Assembly: GCF_963678635.1 (NCBI RefSeq) | Contig: NC_087067.1 | Location: 22,325,547-22,389,546, forward strand | Origin: Symsagittifera roscoffensis | Taxonomy: Eukaryota; Xenacoelomorpha; Acoela; Convolutidae | DNA length: 64,000 nucleotides | Direction of reading: 5' to 3' | Shown: positions 31,062 to 39,950 of the stretch, one piece after another | How positions within the stretch are numbered: the stretch's first letter is position 1 | Layout of the letters: each line of letters starts with the position of its first letter | Made by a program: the position numbers and the translations under genes | Notes under the pieces: generated by a model | Database searches by the model: none | What the model was told of the DNA's origin: nothing | What the model saw: the letters and a program-made list of their open reading frames with translations, nothing else

Positions 31062-32879
31062 CTATTTCTCAAAGTCACTGAAGTTCCCGCTCACATATCC
31101 CATGAACTTCTTTCCTAGTATTGACTCCAACTCTTCTTTGGTTCTCTCTGGAATTGCTGAGAACATCTTACATAGTAACTCGTAAGACTTTTCAGACATT
31201 CTCGCCAATCTCACACACTTCGGCACTGAGAAGGCTTGATCCACAATCGTTCTTGTATTCTTCACGTCCACAGCTACGAAATGTACAGGATACCTGCTCT
31301 TGCACATTGGAGCCAACGTTGAACCCACCAAATATCGTGCTCCTGATGGTCTACAATAAGTTTCGCTGTGTCTGATGTTCATTTCTGTCTCGATTGCTTC
31401 CCTCCATTTTCCTATGTATTTCTGCTCAGTCTGCAGAACTCCTGGAAATACTTCTACGCTGATGGCTGTGACCATCTCATGTTTCTGTTCTAGATTCAAT
31501 AGTGACTCTAAAGAACCAAACATGCTGTAGAATCCTAGTGCAGTCACTAGATTCACATCGGTTCCTCCATGGCAATCTGCTATCAGTTCCGTTTCAGTTC
31601 TTGCTTTCATCACTACGTTTCCAAACAATACTGTCAATTGCTTGTGTTGTTTCTCCAGGGTTTTCACACAGTCTAGACCTCCACAAACATGACCCTCCAG
31701 TCCACAGACTTCCGCCAGACAGCTACCAGGTTTGACCCAGTCTTCTGGTCCCCAGCCAGGCAACTCCACTTTATCTTCTCCGTTGCTCTTAGAGGCTGTT
31801 ATCATCACATTATATATGATGTTGAGGTCACGCAGGTTACAGTCTGCATTCAGTTCCCTCTGTACGTCTTGTGTCGCCCGTAATATTGAGTCAGCGTTGG
31901 GACTAGGACACCATGATGGCCTCATCAATTCCCACACTGCCATCAAGCTCGTTCTCAGTAATTCATCTGAGAATCCCAACCCAAACTCCACTCTCTTGTC
32001 GGATTTTGGTACTGAAGGTGCAGTCACCTCTTCTTCCAAGACCAATCCCAATTTGGCCTGTGGATTGTTAACGCTCTTAATTGTTACAATTCTGGACGTC
32101 CAGAATCTTAGTAACACCGCCTGCTCATAATCAAAGAAGCAATCGCGTATGTCTTCACTCAGGAAAGGATTGTACGCTATCCCTATAATCCCGGATACGT
32201 AGCTATATGACTTCTTCTTGATCGGTCCACAGTATTCACTGGATTTCGGCAATGCTCCCATAGATTCTTTAGTGAGTCTCAACTCCTCCTTGTTTGAGAA
32301 TCTCCTGATCTCGTCTATCTTTTTCATGGGTTCCAATTCTTCAGGTTCTTTCATGTTTACCCTCATCGGTTTACTTTGCTGCATATCCAGCAGTGCTAGC
32401 AATAAAAAGGCTTTCGTTCGCTCATCGCCTTCCCTCAACATTTTAACACAAGTGTTTAATGCAGGCACTGAAATCTGCTCTATCAGGAATCGAATGAAAC
32501 AGAGAGCGTCTCTCCGCTTCGCACACGCTACTGCTGCTCCCTCCTGGACTATCAGATCCCACAGATTCGTCATAAGGAAAACCTTTTCTTCCTTTGATCT
32601 CTTCCTTTCTTCTGAATCATATTCTTCGCGAGTCAGTCCCATCATGCACCAGGCGAACCTGAGTTGTAACTCTGTCCTTACGTAAGGTACTGCCACGAGA
32701 GCATGTATTCTTGGCGTAGTCCTCATTTCTTCTTCGAAATACCTCAATACTACTGCTTTCCATGGAAGGTTCACTAACTGCTCGATCGTTTCCGCCTGTA
32801 TGTCAGACGACGCCAAAGTTCCATACGCCTTCTGCTTGAGGGTGGTGCCTTGCAACATCATTTCCAGATAACCCTCCAT
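31062..32879 (-). CDS. Element A extra protein, middle part (605 codons)
   Basis: The minus-strand frame from an ATG at 32879 in a strong context (AAAGCCATGG) overlaps the end of the 2.1-kb-codon frame by 77 nt in the +1 frame. It contains a cysteine-histidine cluster, C387-x4-C392-x4-H397-x-C399-x4-C404 (DNA 31721-31668). B has identical spacing in otherwise diverged sequence. Also conserved: IGIAYNPFL, (L/I)MRPSWCP.P-type, and VDQAFSVPKCVRLAR. Whether it is a separate protein or the continuation of one broken by a single A in an AAAAA run cannot be decided; B is broken close by too, about 40 codons further on. Confidence 0.75.
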   Translation of the reverse strand: MEGYLEMMLQGTTLKQKAYGTLASSDIQAETIEQLVNLPWKAVVLRYFEEEMRTTPRIHALVAVPYVRTELQLRFAWCMMGLTREEYDSEERKRSKEEKVFLMTNLWDLIVQEGAAVACAKRRDALCFIRFLIEQISVPALNTCVKMLREGDERTKAFLLLALLDMQQSKPMRVNMKEPEELEPMKKIDEIRRFSNKEELRLTKESMGALPKSSEYCGPIKKKSYSYVSGIIGIAYNPFLSEDIRDCFFDYEQAVLLRFWTSRIVTIKSVNNPQAKLGLVLEEEVTAPSVPKSDKRVEFGLGFSDELLRTSLMAVWELMRPSWCPSPNADSILRATQDVQRELNADCNLRDLNIIYNVMITASKSNGEDKVELPGWGPEDWVKPGSCLAEVCGLEGHVCGGLDCVKTLEKQHKQLTVLFGNVVMKARTETELIADCHGGTDVNLVTALGFYSMFGSLESLLNLEQKHEMVTAISVEVFPGVLQTEQKYIGKWREAIETEMNIRHSETYCRPSGARYLVGSTLAPMCKSRYPVHFVAVDVKNTRTIVDQAFSVPKCVRLARMSEKSYELLCKMFSAIPERTKEELESILGKKFMGYVSGNFSDFEK

Positions 32880-35800
32880 GGCTTTTTCGTCTTACATACC
32901 CTCTAGCCGAGTTTCGGTATTCCAACATCTCCATGTATCCACCGGTGGGTTCATCTATCGACACTGTCTCCGACACGGTTAGTCGGTTGTATTCCACTGG
33001 TGTTAGTTGTCCTGCAACACTTCCCTTTCCATGGTTCATGGGAGATGGCTTGAAGTCCCTCATTTTGCTCTCTCCACATTGGCTTAGTATTTCCATTTCT
33101 AAAGTTGCTCCAGTTAGAGTGCGGTCACTCCTTTTGGATTTATAACCGGTTGACTTTATCCCCGCCATGAGAATGGGTGGCACCATCGCTATATCGGTTA
33201 ATATTCTATCTGTGCCAGACAATTGATAATCACCTTGTCCCAAATCCATGACTTCCTCGACTCGTTTTCTTTTCGCTGAGTTACCAGCTTTCACCGATAT
33301 TTCTGAATCCACTTTCGTCTTCCCAATTCTCCTCGGCATCACTCTGCTGCCTAACTTCATTTTCATCGCATTGATCTTATCAATCACCATTTTCGATCGC
33401 ATCGTCCCTCTCCTGGTTCTTGACAGGTACACCACCTCTCCTTCATCGTCCTGCGGTGTCATCTTGATGGGAGAATTCGCTTCACTCTCATCAGTGGCTG
33501 AGTCGATCAATAACTCACTCAGTCTCCCTTCACACTCATCAAGCTTGTCAAGTACTTCTCTCATCAAGGGTTGATTGAGACCTGTTTTGAGGATGGACTG
33601 GGTCCCATAGCTCTGAATCACGGTCCAGACTTCTTCCATAAACGCCACTCTGTCCAGCTTACATCCCGTCCTACTCTCGTGGTCTCGGTGATGTACTTCC
33701 CATTCCCCTTCGGGCAGCGTTCGCAAGAAAGGTACTCTGGCTGAGGCCTCTATTCTTCTCCTCCGCGGTGATTCCATGAGGATTCTCTGGTCGTTATTTC
33801 TTGAATTGCCAGGAGAGCTGCTCTCCGGCAAATTCCGTTTCATTTCCTCAAAGGCTGACGGAGGTTCCAGTGTCGAGATGCCTTCATCCGCTGGCTCAGT
33901 CGTTTCCAACGTGTCTGCATTATTCTCAAGATCACTGAAGATATTGAAATCCAGGCTGGATGTTCCTCCTGTCGATGCCCTGTCGTCTTCCCCACCAGCT
34001 TGATCTTGTTGCATGGGTTCTTCAGTCTGACGGCTTCCACCCTGTCCGTCATCTCCTTCTGACTTATCCTTGTTCGAGCTCGATGGTCCTTGTTCGTCAT
34101 TGTCGGCTTCTTCCTGGAATCTCGGTATGAGCAATGTACCGGCCGATTTATCTTCCTCTTCTCCATGAACCACTTTGATTTCTTCGCAGCCGAAGGGTGC
34201 TAGGAAGGTTCTCGTCTGCAATATTCCTCCCACTTTCATCTCCTTTTTCACACTGGTCAGGATTAATGAGGCTTCAGGCAATTCTGTCCTGCCTCTCATT
34301 CTCATCGGAGCTAAGCCTAGTCCTCTCCATTCCTCATCAAATCTTCCAGGCTTGGGAGTAGCGGCGTTGCTTATTCGCCTTCTCGTCGCTTGATCCGTGT
34401 ATGCAAATCGTGTGTACTGTAACACGGCGGCATTTCTCCCTACGAAGTATGGATCCATCGTTCCCACGAAATTCCCTATTCTCCTTTCATTGGTTTCGAA
34501 TGCTCTCAACCTAGGAGTTTGTACCACGGAGACTGCTCCGAGCAACATCCTTCTTATTATAGGGAATTCAGGGATTGCCTCCGGTAGCTTCTTGTAATCG
34601 CCCCAGTCCTTCGTTTCTTCTCTCACCTTGTGGTATGCTGCAGTGAGACGAGGCACTCTGGTTATTTCACCATTCGTTTTGTCATAGGGTCTCAGATTCC
34701 AAAGCTTTGGAAACACCTCGATGTGTCCTCTTTCTACTTCTCCCATGCGGTCACGGAAGTGATCGTCAAAATTGATGATCGTCATTTCTGGCTCTGATAT
34801 CTTCGCAAACAACAGATCTTCACTCATGAGTTCCCGCAATGTGTTCTGCTCACACCAGTTCAGTGTACTACCGTCCACTGCCGATATGAGGTTCAGGTGC
34901 AGCACCGACCTCCTATATGCTTCCACTTTAACGTCAGGGAACGCAAACGTGACTGCTGGTCCATAGATCACTGTCACGAACTCCGTGACTCCTCTGATCA
35001 GCGCCAAGGGATCGGTTCTCATAGCTAAGCTCAAATCTGTTAATAGCGACATGCCTCCAACATGTCGTCTAACATCTTCCTCTCTTTCAATTGTCTCGTC
35101 TTCTCCGGTTCCAAAGCGATTTTGCTGCAAGAGATACTGGATAAGAGTGTGTCTCAGGTCTCTTATTTTGTTCCACGAGTCCGTGGATTTCTTCATATCC
35201 AGATTCCTCACTCTCTCTTTCATCTGCTCTGGACAACGTGCCAGTTTCATTAGTCCTCCCAAGTTTCCGTGGGTTATTGCGATCAATTTCAGAAGTCCAT
35301 CTAGTCGCAGGTTCTGTATTCCATCCGTTAGCAGTATCGCCGGTCCTTTCACGAAACTCTCCGCTCCGAATGTCACGAACAAGGCTATTAATTCCACTAT
35401 CGATACTCTCACTACTGCTTGGAGGAATTCCTTTATCAAATAGTGCGAGACTTTCGGGTAAACTTTTGCCAGGAAGGACGCGGTCCATCCGGCTCCCAAC
35501 CCTTCTAGCATGCTGTCTGTCCTTTCAAATCCCTCCTGTCCCTTCACTTCCTGGGTCCAGAAGGTTTCCAGAGTAATCTGACACATTCTGTTCACAAACT
35601 CAGCGGTCTTTTCTCCGGCATTTTCCGCCAGGTTCACCTCCTTCAACAAGTAGGCATGTATCTTCGTGATCATTACGGGGCCTTGCTGAAAAGCATCTGC
35701 ACCCAATGCCGCTACTCTAGGATTCAGGTGTAGCCACTGGTTGGCTTCGGGCTTGGTTCTCAGAACCATCGCCTCCAGATGAGCTCTCGTCTCTAGTGAG

Positions 35801-38800
35801 TTTTTTCTTCTTGTGTCTTCACTTGCCACTTCCATTGCTCGGAACCATAAGTCGTTGGACATTGCCGTGATCACTCGATGGTCGTCGTCTATTCCCGGTT
35901 TCAGTTTGAGTTGCCGACTGAAGTTGGACAGTTCCAACCCCAGCACTTCGTCCAACACTAACATGTGTAGCGCGTGGTCTTTGAATCCTCTCATCGCGTT
36001 TGAGATATCTGACCATACTGCAGGCAGTTCAGCCTTAAGTGGCCTCAGGTTCTCCATTTCTATCATGCGATTCGGGGCCGATATGATCACATCATATTTT
36101 CCTTCCGAAAGTAAGGCTACCATTGCATACACAAATTTCAGTCCATCCGGGAGATGTGCATATCCCGGAGACAACGCGAATACTACTCTCAACGCCACTT
36201 TATTGAATGACCTCTCCTTCGTCGCATCCACCACTTCACCCATCGACTCCAGGATGTCTTTTATTGCTGGCCATACTGCGTTTTCTGCTGTTGCAGGATC
36301 TCTGAGCCTGCTCAGAAAACCTCTACTGTGTAGATGGTCATTGATGCCAGCAAACACAATCGTTATTGGGTTCATGTATGTCTGCCTTTGTACCCCTATA
36401 GCCAAAGACACTGATTGCAATAGGTCTAGGTCGACCGCGGCCAACATTATGACGTCCGGCCAAAACAAAGACTTGGAGGTGTACACGAACTCTGAATTCG
36501 CTACTACCATGATTTTGGCCTTCCTCATATCTGCTTTGTCATAGGCGGCGAAGATGGTCTCATCTTTCTTTATCGCTGTCAATCCGCCATATCTCTGGGC
36601 ATCACCATCTTGGTTCACTAGTTTTGGGTACACTCTCTCCTTCACATGACCAGGTGGTGTCGTCAGCTGCCTAAATATCTTCACGTGTTGTCCAATCGGC
36701 GCTCTCGCCGTCAGGAATCTTCCTGGTCTCTCTTCACGATTCCCCTCATCATGGTTCAATCTCACATCTTGCAACGGTCTCGCATTCACTGGTCCCATCG
36801 TGTTGTTAGAGGGCAGTCCCTCCAAATCAGCAAATCTCAAGGCCGTCGTGGAGCTCAAATTTATGCTAGCGGCTATCAACCAGTCTACGCCGGTTATCGA
36901 GTACAATTTGCTGACGGATAGCATCGCTCCATTCAACATCCTCCTTGCATCTTCGATGAAGCTTACTCTCTGGAGATCCAGCTTCATTAGTTCGTCTTTG
37001 TATATATGCCAAGGAGACGGTATGGACCTCGACCACAACAATGAGTCTCTGCTCGGTCTTTCCTCTCGACTGGTACTCGTCGTCTCCGATCTAGTGTCCG
37101 ATCTAGATGTGCCTGCTACTTCTTCGATTGGTTGGTTGACAGGTCCTATCCTTCTCCTAAGATGAATTGTTCTCCTCATCGGTGCTTCTCCCAACCGATC
37201 CTGCACGTCCGTTCTTCGACCTGGTTCGCTGGAGCTTTTTTGCCGGTAATTCGTGACGGCTGGGACCGTACCCAAGCGTGTCTCCAGGCTAGGAGGCACA
37301 AAGGTGGTAATCACCGCATCACTCACCGTTCCCTCTTCCTTCAGCACTCCTGTGTCAAAGAGTTCTGCCTCCAGCTCCTCCAACCGTTCTTGGAAGACTC
37401 GATTCAACCAAGCTTGTCCTTCGATACTGTCGAAGTGGATGCCATCCGTGGTCAGTCTGGCCTGATCCATGGCTCTCAACTCATGCTCAATGTCCATGAG
37501 GATCATTCTTCCGGCATTTCGATTTGCTAGGTTCCTCAAGATGTTGTTCCATCTCATGACTCCCTCGTTGTGCCTCCTTCCTGATGCTGTCAGGCTTCTC
37601 GTATTCATTGGCACAGTGCAAACGGTCAGTACCGCGCAACTGAACTTCTGCCAGAGGGTAGTGAACAAACACACCATCATTGACTCCCACAGTGCTTCCT
37701 GCTCGTCTGAACCTCGGGAGATGTCGTTCGTCCCAACTAAGATCATCACATTGGGAATCTTCCCTGGATTCATCAGTTCCACCATCCGATATAATTGGGC
37801 TATCGTCGCGCCTCCAAAGGCCATCACCGTGGTGACCCATGAGGTCCCCAAATTCGACAGCACTCTGACTAAGCTGTCTCCCAATATCAGGTGAGATGTC
37901 CCGAGTGGTGGTTGCTGCAGGTTCACAGCCGGGCTCCAGGTAGCTCGATTGAAGCAGGCCCTCGGATCTGTCTCCGGAACTCCCGTGAAATTATACTTCA
38001 ATTGATTATTCTTCTGCACGTCTATTACACGAGACACTTTCTTCGCTGGCATCTTTCGTACTTTCCTCTCTGGAATTCTCGAGCTCCCCATGAGTGGTGT
38101 CACGTTACTTATCCCCTGTCTGATCACGGTCTGGGAGAGTTGTACTCTGCCCGTATCGTCAATCGTTCCATAGGGTGCGGTCACCTCGGAACCTGGCGCA
38201 TTCTTGTTAGCGACCAGTCGTCCAGCTGTCTCTATCAGCCTTCTCACTGTCTGTTCTACGACGGGATCACCCAAGGTGTCACTAGGATCCGGGATTGTTA
38301 CTCGATTCGTCTCTGCCTCTGCTGGAAGCCGTGTCTCCGTTGTTTGACTCATTTCTCGAGGTGTCAAGAGCTCCATCGGGGACTGCCCACGAGGAATATC
38401 CCTTGCAGGTATCACTTTCTCCACGGCTGTTGTCAACGCCACCTGCTCCGATCGCTCTTTGTATTCCTGCCTTAAGCGTTCGATCTCTTGACCCTGCTTT
38501 TTATTGCAGTCTTCAAACAACTTTCTCCACATGTCCCGATCTTCCTCCATCTGGAGCATGCTTTTGGTCATCTCGTCCAGCTCCTTCTTCGTACTTCTCA
38601 GCTGATCATTCATCTCGTCCAGATCTTGTATGGTTTGGTTCGTCTGCACCTTCTGTGTTACTTTCGCCCTTTTTGGTGGCACAGCTGCTCTCAGTGGTGA
38701 ACCAGACGAGGTCGCCTCGCTGTTCATCTCCTGATGCATTCTCGTCAACCCAGGTTTAGGCTTAGAGGGCATTGGCATCTCACCTGGTTGGTAAGTCCTA

Positions 38801-39111
38801 GAACTTCCCAATCCAGGCTCATTCGCCAAGTCACTCCCTGAGAGAGCCCTGTTTCTCCACCTCATCACTCTCATGTTCGGGCGGTCTAGTACTCCTCTTT
38901 CTCCATATGCTGCCATCAACAGGACTTCCGTGGGGCGGTCCCCACGGTTGTCGTGCCCCAAGATGTTGATCAGGGCGGTCAGCAACATGACCACCTCTGG
39001 GTCCTCCAGAGCGAAGTCTCGTTCGATCAGCCGACGATAGATCGCATCTACCATCGGTCCTACATATGCCTCTGCCAGGTCCATCAGTTCATCCAGGTTG
39101 AAATTGTCCAT
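32803..39111 (-). CDS. Element A giant extra ORF: coiled coil, SGNH hydrolase, second SGNH-like block
   Basis: 2,102 codons from the ATG at 39111 (the open frame reaches 39159 through a TTG). Residues 1-120 helical; about 160-240 coiled coil rich in Glu/Lys; about 405-585 an SGNH/GDSL hydrolase with all blocks: GDSL (Ser413), GG (433-434), GTND (Asn462), DGIHFD (Asp556, His559). These residues form the Ser/Gly/Asn/His catalytic set of esterases and lipases of this family. Around 860-1090 is a second, degenerate unit with FAGIND (Asn924) and DDDH (1075-1078) but no GDS. The rest, including an acidic Ser/Gln-rich linker near 1690-1760, is not recognised. Downstream of pol, like env in retroviruses, but no signal peptide is seen. 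Most of B 60427-54201 aligns with it. Confidence 0.85.
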   Translation of the reverse strand: MDNFNLDELMDLAEAYVGPMVDAIYRRLIERDFALEDPEVVMLLTALINILGHDNRGDRPTEVLLMAAYGERGVLDRPNMRVMRWRNRALSGSDLANEPGLGSSRTYQPGEMPMPSKPKPGLTRMHQEMNSEATSSGSPLRAAVPPKRAKVTQKVQTNQTIQDLDEMNDQLRSTKKELDEMTKSMLQMEEDRDMWRKLFEDCNKKQGQEIERLRQEYKERSEQVALTTAVEKVIPARDIPRGQSPMELLTPREMSQTTETRLPAEAETNRVTIPDPSDTLGDPVVEQTVRRLIETAGRLVANKNAPGSEVTAPYGTIDDTGRVQLSQTVIRQGISNVTPLMGSSRIPERKVRKMPAKKVSRVIDVQKNNQLKYNFTGVPETDPRACFNRATWSPAVNLQQPPLGTSHLILGDSLVRVLSNLGTSWVTTVMAFGGATIAQLYRMVELMNPGKIPNVMILVGTNDISRGSDEQEALWESMMVCLFTTLWQKFSCAVLTVCTVPMNTRSLTASGRRHNEGVMRWNNILRNLANRNAGRMILMDIEHELRAMDQARLTTDGIHFDSIEGQAWLNRVFQERLEELEAELFDTGVLKEEGTVSDAVITTFVPPSLETRLGTVPAVTNYRQKSSSEPGRRTDVQDRLGEAPMRRTIHLRRRIGPVNQPIEEVAGTSRSDTRSETTSTSREERPSRDSLLWSRSIPSPWHIYKDELMKLDLQRVSFIEDARRMLNGAMLSVSKLYSITGVDWLIAASINLSSTTALRFADLEGLPSNNTMGPVNARPLQDVRLNHDEGNREERPGRFLTARAPIGQHVKIFRQLTTPPGHVKERVYPKLVNQDGDAQRYGGLTAIKKDETIFAAYDKADMRKAKIMVVANSEFVYTSKSLFWPDVIMLAAVDLDLLQSVSLAIGVQRQTYMNPITIVFAGINDHLHSRGFLSRLRDPATAENAVWPAIKDILESMGEVVDATKERSFNKVALRVVFALSPGYAHLPDGLKFVYAMVALLSEGKYDVIISAPNRMIEMENLRPLKAELPAVWSDISNAMRGFKDHALHMLVLDEVLGLELSNFSRQLKLKPGIDDDHRVITAMSNDLWFRAMEVASEDTRRKNSLETRAHLEAMVLRTKPEANQWLHLNPRVAALGADAFQQGPVMITKIHAYLLKEVNLAENAGEKTAEFVNRMCQITLETFWTQEVKGQEGFERTDSMLEGLGAGWTASFLAKVYPKVSHYLIKEFLQAVVRVSIVELIALFVTFGAESFVKGPAILLTDGIQNLRLDGLLKLIAITHGNLGGLMKLARCPEQMKERVRNLDMKKSTDSWNKIRDLRHTLIQYLLQQNRFGTGEDETIEREEDVRRHVGGMSLLTDLSLAMRTDPLALIRGVTEFVTVIYGPAVTFAFPDVKVEAYRRSVLHLNLISAVDGSTLNWCEQNTLRELMSEDLLFAKISEPEMTIINFDDHFRDRMGEVERGHIEVFPKLWNLRPYDKTNGEITRVPRLTAAYHKVREETKDWGDYKKLPEAIPEFPIIRRMLLGAVSVVQTPRLRAFETNERRIGNFVGTMDPYFVGRNAAVLQYTRFAYTDQATRRRISNAATPKPGRFDEEWRGLGLAPMRMRGRTELPEASLILTSVKKEMKVGGILQTRTFLAPFGCEEIKVVHGEEEDKSAGTLLIPRFQEEADNDEQGPSSSNKDKSEGDDGQGGSRQTEEPMQQDQAGGEDDRASTGGTSSLDFNIFSDLENNADTLETTEPADEGISTLEPPSAFEEMKRNLPESSSPGNSRNNDQRILMESPRRRRIEASARVPFLRTLPEGEWEVHHRDHESRTGCKLDRVAFMEEVWTVIQSYGTQSILKTGLNQPLMREVLDKLDECEGRLSELLIDSATDESEANSPIKMTPQDDEGEVVYLSRTRRGTMRSKMVIDKINAMKMKLGSRVMPRRIGKTKVDSEISVKAGNSAKRKRVEEVMDLGQGDYQLSGTDRILTDIAMVPPILMAGIKSTGYKSKRSDRTLTGATLEMEILSQCGESKMRDFKPSPMNHGKGSVAGQLTPVEYNRLTVSETVSIDEPTGGYMEMLEYRNSARGYVRRKSHGGLSGNDVARHHPQAEGVWNFGVV

Positions 39112-39187
39112 ACTGTTCTTTCCAAGTTTGATTTGATTCGATTTGATAATTTGACTCAAGTGAGTAATTTAAATGATCAATCAGGAT

Positions 39188-39200
39188 CTAGAAAAGCAAA
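39188..39200 (-). promoter_or_regulatory. Candidate splice acceptor before the giant ORF (A)
   Basis: The minus strand reads TTTGCTTTTCTAG, ending 76 nt upstream of the ATG at 39111. It would suit a spliced subgenomic mRNA for the extra gene. Element B has a similar site (60676). Confidence 0.45.
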
Positions 39201-39500
39201 TACGAATGTCACATTTGTCAGTTTCACCTTAACATATATCGTTAAAATTTGCTTAAAGACAGTTCAGATAAAAAGATATTTATCCTAAAATTTATTAAAA
39301 TCAATTGGTTTCTAAAATTTTGGAATTCGACCCAAGATTGGACAGTCCAAACTTTGGATCTATTCCCAAGATCGTCATTTAGTTGTTCATGGTCACTAAT
39401 TACCCATGATCTTAATAACCTAACACATAACATAACATAACACACATATCACATATTACACACAACTTAGTCTTTGGCCTAACACCCTCTCGCACATCAC
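39201..39500 (-). other. Pol to giant-ORF spacer in element A
   Basis: AT-rich non-coding gap of about 0.3 kb between the pol stop (39501) and the acceptor. It contains AACACATAACATAACATAAC-type short repeats (39420-39440). Confidence 0.5.
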
Positions 39501-39950
39501 TCAGCCTATACTTAAGTAATACTTCTTATGTAGATATACTTGTATGTTCGTATCAGAGAATATCACGTGTACAAGCGCGTACAATTCCCGAGGACGCAGT
39601 CTTCCTCTGTTTGGATCGTACACTGGAAGCGAGAGCTCCTTCACGTCCATTTCGACAAGGAAGTCCCTCAGCCTTGTCAAAGACAAGACTAGGTTTTCTG
39701 GGTCCACGTGCTGCTTCTCTGTCGCCCTCGTTACCAAGAAGCATAAGTACTTTCCCGGTATCTGCGACACCGCCGGAGGTAAGGCTGCTACGCCCCCTAT
39801 CCCTGGTCTTTGCTTCCAAAGGAATTCCACGTTTTTGTATTCTCTCTTAAAATCTGCCGCTAACGCTGTCCTAAAACTCATGTCTGCGGTGATTGCTATC
39901 GCACATGTTCTGTTTGTGAGTATGAAATCACTGTCTGTTAGTATTATGTT
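39501..39950 (-). other. Macrodomain-like module at the end of Pol (A)
   Basis: The order of motifs fits OARD1/TARG1-type macrodomains, which bind or remove ADP-ribose: an Asp-containing first strand (TDSDF), AIAITADMSF, AADFK.EY, a W/F.QRPG.GG.AALP loop, KYLCFLVTR, PENL..SL..LRDF, LSLPVYD and VFSDT.I.VYLH. The usual GCGLD loop reads YDPNRG in both A and B, so catalysis is uncertain. Confidence 0.6.
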
